A stretch of 5,976 nt of DNA from positions 1-5,976 of the forward strand of contig UQTD01000090.1 in NCBI GenBank assembly GCA_900543845.1. The letters run 5' to 3'. Position numbers and translations under genes: made by a program. This DNA is from an uncultured Collinsella sp. GTDB taxonomy: Bacteria; Actinomycetota; Coriobacteriia; Coriobacteriales; Coriobacteriaceae. The notes beneath the pieces are model-generated. The model made no database searches and was not told the origin of the DNA. It saw only the letters and a program-made list of their open reading frames with translations. Numbering within the stretch: the first letter of the stretch is position 1; each line of letters begins with the position of its first letter. Positions 4,534 to 5,976 of this stretch are shown piece by piece.

Positions 4534-5613
4534 ATGGCAAACAAGCTCTCCGTCGCATTTATCGGCACCGGAATTATGGGTGCCCCCATCGCCGGCCACA
4601 TTCTGGACGCCGGCTATCCCGTCACGGTCAACAACCGCACCAAGTCCAAGGCGGCGGCGCTTATCGAGCGCGGCGCCGTCTGGGCAGATACGCCGGCCGA
4701 TGCCGCGGCGAACGCCGATGTCGTCTTTACCATGGTGGGCTATCCCTCCGAGGTCGAGGAACTCTACCTGGCGGGCGACGGCCTGCTCGCGTGCACCAAG
4801 CCGGGTGCGGTCTTGATCGACCTCACCACGAGCTCGCCCGAGCTTGCCCGTGACATTGCCGAGGCCGCCCAGGTTTCTGGTCGCATGGCGTTTGACTGCC
4901 CCGTCACCGGCGGCGAGTCGGGCGCTATCGCCGGTACGCTCACGGCTATCGTGGGCGCTACCGAGAACGACATCGCGCCGGTCCGCGACATCCTTGCCAC
5001 CTTTGCGGCCAACATCTGCTGCTTCGACGGCGCCGGCAAGGGCCAGGCTGCCAAGCTCGCCAACCAGGTGTCGCTGGGCGCCTGCATGGTCGGCATGGCA
5101 GACGCCATGGCATTTGCCGAGCTGAGCGGCCTCGATTTGGAGAAAACCCGCCAGATGATCTTGGGCGGCACCGGTAAGTCCGGCGCCATGGAGAGCCTGG
5201 CGCCTAAGGCGCTCGACGGCGACTACAAGCCCGGCTTTATGGTCGAGCACTTCATCAAGGACCTGCGCTTGGCGCTCGCCTATGCCGACGATCGCGAGCT
5301 TGCGCTGCCCGGCGCCGACGTGGCCTTTACGCTCTACGACATGCTCGATGCCATCGGTGGTGCCAAGCTGGGCACCCAGGCCATCACGGTCCTCTATAAG
5401 GAGGAGGCCGACGCCATCGCCGCCGGTCTGGACTGGTCGCAGTATCGTCCCGAAGAGCACGGTGCTCACGAGGACGGCTGCGGTTGCGGCGAGCACGGCG
5501 ACGACCATGAGTGCGGTTGCGGCCACCACCATGGCGAGGACCACGAGTGCTGCGGCGGCCACGGCCATGATGATGGCCACGAGTGCTGCTGCGGCCACCA
5601 TCACGGGGAGTAG
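4534..5613 (+). CDS. Beta-hydroxyacid dehydrogenase with His/Cys-rich tail
   Basis: The protein has 359 residues; the core of about 300 has normal family length. Residues 7-25 carry the Rossmann motif FIGTGIMGAPIAGHIL with GxGxxG at 11-16. Substrate-binding DCPVTGGESGAIAGTL lies at 121-135. The catalytic lysine is K174 in GKGQAAKLANQ (168-178), and FIKDLRLAL (240-248) is the C-terminal helix motif. The second residue after the K-x-x-N segment is Gln (Q178), as in tartronate semialdehyde reductases such as GarR and GlxR, rather than the Asn of 3-hydroxyisobutyrate dehydrogenase. NAD(P)-dependent reduction of a small 2-hydroxy-3-oxo acid is therefore likely, but the substrate is inference. Residues 309-359 add 14 His and 9 Cys in a likely metal-binding extension. 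Start: AAGGAAAGG (4521-4529) precedes ATG 4534. No promoter was assigned in the 98-bp gap upstream. Confidence 0.93.
   Translation: MANKLSVAFIGTGIMGAPIAGHILDAGYPVTVNNRTKSKAAALIERGAVWADTPADAAANADVVFTMVGYPSEVEELYLAGDGLLACTKPGAVLIDLTTSSPELARDIAEAAQVSGRMAFDCPVTGGESGAIAGTLTAIVGATENDIAPVRDILATFAANICCFDGAGKGQAAKLANQVSLGACMVGMADAMAFAELSGLDLEKTRQMILGGTGKSGAMESLAPKALDGDYKPGFMVEHFIKDLRLALAYADDRELALPGADVAFTLYDMLDAIGGAKLGTQAITVLYKEEADAIAAGLDWSQYRPEEHGAHEDGCGCGEHGDDHECGCGHHHGEDHECCGGHGHDDGHECCCGHHHGE
5503..5610 (+). repeat. Three tandem 36-bp units encoding a His/Cys 12-residue repeat
   Basis: Residues 324-359 of the dehydrogenase fall into three in-register 12-residue units: DHECGCGHHHGE, DHECCGGHGHDD and GHECCCGHHHGE. 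A degenerate fourth unit precedes them at 312-323. Each DNA unit is 36 bp and shares the core CA-C/T-GAGTGC. The even period suggests expansion by tandem duplication within the gene. The residues are typical ligands for nickel, zinc or copper. Confidence 0.8.
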
Positions 5614-5618
5614 CGCCT

Positions 5619-5976
5619 ATGAGCTGGACGTTCGTGGTGCTTGCGCTGGTGCTCTTTCTCTTCGCGATCTACATTGGCTTTTTGTGCGGCCAGTGGGCGT
5701 GCGAAAAGCGCGTCATCACCAAGCGCGACTACTGGATTGCCAACTTTGCGGGAGCGGCGGCAGTCATCCTGCTGACCTGGGTGTTCTCGCTGTTCCCGCT
5801 GGTGCAGTTTGCGCCGATCGGCTGGCTCGGCGGCTTTATCGCCGGTCTTAAGATGAGCTTTGGCGAGTCCGTCGGTCCGTGGCGCAAACACGACGAGGTC
5901 TTTAACGTTAACAAGGCTCACCGCGCCGCCGCCGACGCGGGCGATGCCGAGGAGCGCCGCCGTGCGCGTCGCAATG
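5619..5976 (+). CDS. Small membrane protein of unknown function (partial)
   Basis: The frame opens at ATG 5619 and is still open at the right edge after 119 residues. GGGGAG (5605-5610), inside the last codons of the dehydrogenase, lies 8 nt upstream, and only 5 nt separate the two genes, so translational coupling is likely. Residues about 4-24 form a hydrophobic helix (VVLALVLFLFAIYIGFLCG). After a basic loop with CEKRVITKRDYW (28-39), one long or two short hydrophobic segments span about 41-77, ending GGFIAGLKM. The remainder is soluble, with GESVGPWRKHDEVFNVNKAHRA (83-104) followed by an Ala/Glu/Arg-rich helix ending ERRRARRN. I do not recognise the family. The topology suggests a small inner-membrane protein with a charged cytoplasmic C-terminus. 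Confidence 0.8.
   Translation, partial: MSWTFVVLALVLFLFAIYIGFLCGQWACEKRVITKRDYWIANFAGAAAVILLTWVFSLFPLVQFAPIGWLGGFIAGLKMSFGESVGPWRKHDEVFNVNKAHRAAADAGDAEERRRARRN

Noticed and set aside
4429..5604. 391-residue open frame on the - strand with a very hydrophobic Ala/Val N-terminus
   Set aside because: It is the antisense of the dehydrogenase. The hydrophobic start is the reverse complement of the His/Cys repeats (CAC/GAG/TGC codons read backwards), and the + strand protein has full family motifs.

Overview
The window looks like chromosomal DNA from a GC-rich Actinomycetota, most likely a Coriobacteriia gut commensal of the Collinsella type. That placement is an inference from base composition, protein flavour and gene order; no taxonomic marker gene is present. 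All credible genes are on the + strand. There is no tRNA, rRNA, insertion sequence, CRISPR array or other sign of mobile DNA.

Layout: (i) 2-118, the arginine-rich tail of an unidentified, probably RNA-binding protein. (ii) 221-1027, a ComF-type phosphoribosyltransferase-fold protein with an N-terminal zinc-finger region; its TTG start and Shine-Dalgarno (SD) sequence lie against a near-perfect 15-bp hairpin. (iii) 1115-1470, a good promoter followed by about 320 nt that carries no convincing protein but folds into a run of hairpins. Its position between comF and hpf matches the known raiA-motif noncoding RNA, and this is the most interesting element of the window. (iv) 1493-2500, a lipoprotein related to amino-acid-type solute-binding proteins, with no transporter beside it, followed by a terminator. 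(v) 2601-2817, a leader with an 8-bp inverted repeat and a sigma-B-like promoter match, then a long-form hibernation promoting factor (hpf, 2818-3402) with its own terminator. (vi) 3482-4435, a DegV-family fatty-acid-binding protein. (vii) 4534-5613, a beta-hydroxyacid dehydrogenase of the tartronate-semialdehyde-reductase type with an added His/Cys-rich tail. (viii) 5619-5976, the start of a small membrane protein, probably translationally coupled to the dehydrogenase and cut by the window edge.

The comF, structured RNA and hpf genes form a recognised neighbourhood tied to stationary-phase and ribosome-hibernation physiology. The lipoprotein sits inside it and may be read from the RNA's promoter, because no terminator is visible between them. 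DegV and the dehydrogenase/membrane pair look like separate transcription units. The terminator after hpf separates DegV from hpf. No promoter could be assigned with confidence to DegV or the dehydrogenase.
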